DNA from: Bacilli bacterium
Lineage (GTDB): Bacteria > Bacillota_I > Bacilli_A > RF39 > UBA660
Assembly: GCA_016283935.1 (NCBI GenBank)
Contig: JAEENX010000024.1
Coordinates: forward strand, 1-45,480
Direction of reading: 5' to 3'
DNA: 45,480 nucleotides
A model generated the notes under the pieces. It was not told where the DNA came from, searched no databases, and saw only the letters and a program-made list of their open reading frames with translations. Shown here in pieces: positions 44,997 to 45,480 of this stretch. Positions within the stretch are counted from its first letter, which is position 1. Each line of letters begins with the position of its first letter. Both the position numbers and the translations under genes were made by a program.

Positions 44997-45296
44997 ATGG
45001 TTAAGAATATAACAGAACAAGATTTTAATAAAGAAATAAAAGAAGGGAAAGTATTAGTTGATTGTTATGCAGAGTGGTGTGGACCATGTAAAATGTTAAG
45101 CCCAATTGTTGATGAATTATCTGAAGAATTAACTGATGTTAAATTCTTTAAATTGAATGTAGATGATAATCAAGAATTAGCTCAAGAATATCAAATAATG
45201 TCTATTCCAACATTATTAATCTATGAAGATGGTAAATTAGTAAATACATCTGTAGGATTAAAATCTAAAGATGAATTGAAAGAATTATTAAAATAG
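44997..45296 (+). CDS. trxA: thioredoxin (trxB-linked)
   Basis: The 99-residue product has active site WCGPCK (Cys28, Cys31), the SIPT cis-proline loop and the V-G-L-K-S-K-D-E-L C-terminal helix. AAGGAGATG at the end of trxB is its ribosome site, so production is coupled to the reductase. It is the second thioredoxin of the window; this one probably serves the peroxidase. Confidence 0.93.
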   Translation: MVKNITEQDFNKEIKEGKVLVDCYAEWCGPCKMLSPIVDELSEELTDVKFFKLNVDDNQELAQEYQIMSIPTLLIYEDGKLVNTSVGLKSKDELKELLK

Positions 45297-45308
45297 GAAG
45301 TGAAATTA

Positions 45309-45480
45309 ATGGAAGATTCATTAAAATTACAAAATCAATTGTGTTTTCCTCTATATGTAGCTTCTAAGGAAGTAATTAGAAAATACAAGCCAATTTTAGA
45401 TAAATTAGATTTAACATATACTCAATATATAACTATGTTAGTACTATGGGAACAAAGTAATATAAATGTTAAAACATTAG
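45309..45480 (+). CDS. ohrR: OhrR/MarR-family peroxide-sensing repressor (5' part)
   Basis: Only the first 57 residues are in the window. They read LKLQNQLCFPLYVASKEVIRKYKPILDKLDLTYTQYITMLVLWEQ, a close match to OhrR. Cys12 in NQLCF is at the place of the peroxide-sensing Cys15 of Bacillus OhrR. Oxidation of this Cys would release the operators at 43487 and 43522 and switch on gpx, trxB, trxA and ohrR itself. The C-terminal part with the recognition helix lies beyond the window. Confidence 0.9.
   Translation, partial: MEDSLKLQNQLCFPLYVASKEVIRKYKPILDKLDLTYTQYITMLVLWEQSNINVKTL

Noticed and set aside
152-45296. Mycoplasma-type code (UGA as Trp)
   Set aside because: All genes read full length without in-frame TGA, and Trp in conserved motifs such as WCGPCK is TGG.

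Overview
The window is a compact, gene-dense stretch of a low-GC (roughly 30% by eye) chromosome. Gene content and order point to a walled, uncultured Firmicutes/Bacilli lineage close to the Mollicutes/Erysipelotrichia border. Wall and division genes are present (sepF, divIVA, mltG, a sortase-type surface protein). The cluster ireB-ruvX-DUF1292-mltG-trmR-trhP1-trhP2-(...)-greA matches the Bacillus yrzL-greA order. Single-chain GlyRS, RNase HIII, HrcA/CIRCE and OhrR also fit Bacilli. Genes read through in the standard code with Trp as TGG; all 40 complete genes end in TAA (30) or TAG (10), none in TGA. No mobile element, prophage, CRISPR array or gene-free stretch over 300 bases was seen.

Layout. 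1-2946: start codon of a leftward gene, a six-helix membrane protein, then a very short T-box leader driving a LOG-family gene and glyS. 2980-6082: sepF, divIVA, a small zinc-ribbon membrane protein, a membrane-anchored cyclophilin and a PlsC-like acyltransferase. 6108-8640: hybrid histidine kinase and an unknown gene. 8656-12415: tRNA-His (minus), unknown gene plus holA, convergent rnhC, then cvpA and a thioredoxin. 12472-18497: the ireB-to-greA cluster, with an unrecognised membrane gene in the udk slot. 18566-26920: ybxB-like methyltransferase, rpoB and rpoC; RpoC carries a ~100-residue insertion that looks Ig-like. 26989-33567: a 2188-residue surface protein with six MucBP-like repeats and an NPQTG sorting signal. 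33601-40067: CIRCE-controlled hrcA-grpE-dnaK-pepF-dnaJ. 40114-43306: an HExxH protein, a Crp/Fnr-type regulator (minus), a dUTPase and an unknown gene. 43321-45480: tRNA-Arg, then an OhrR-boxed peroxide operon gpx-trxB-trxA-ohrR (ohrR cut by the window edge).

How it works together. Most transcription units have a TATAAT box 10-20 bases before the start codon and a terminator hairpin folded over the stop codon, so untranslated regions are very short. Regulatory logic visible in the DNA: glycyl-tRNA sensing (T-box) for glyS, HrcA/CIRCE for the DnaK chaperones, OhrR boxes for the thioredoxin-linked peroxidase operon, and a CRP-type palindrome shared by divergent crp-like and dut promoters. trmR-trhP1-trhP2 would supply the 5-methoxyuridine wobble modification of tRNA. 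The most unusual items are the RpoC insertion, a RpoB rifampicin pocket with non-canonical residues, the nested T-box terminator, and the absence of TGA stops.
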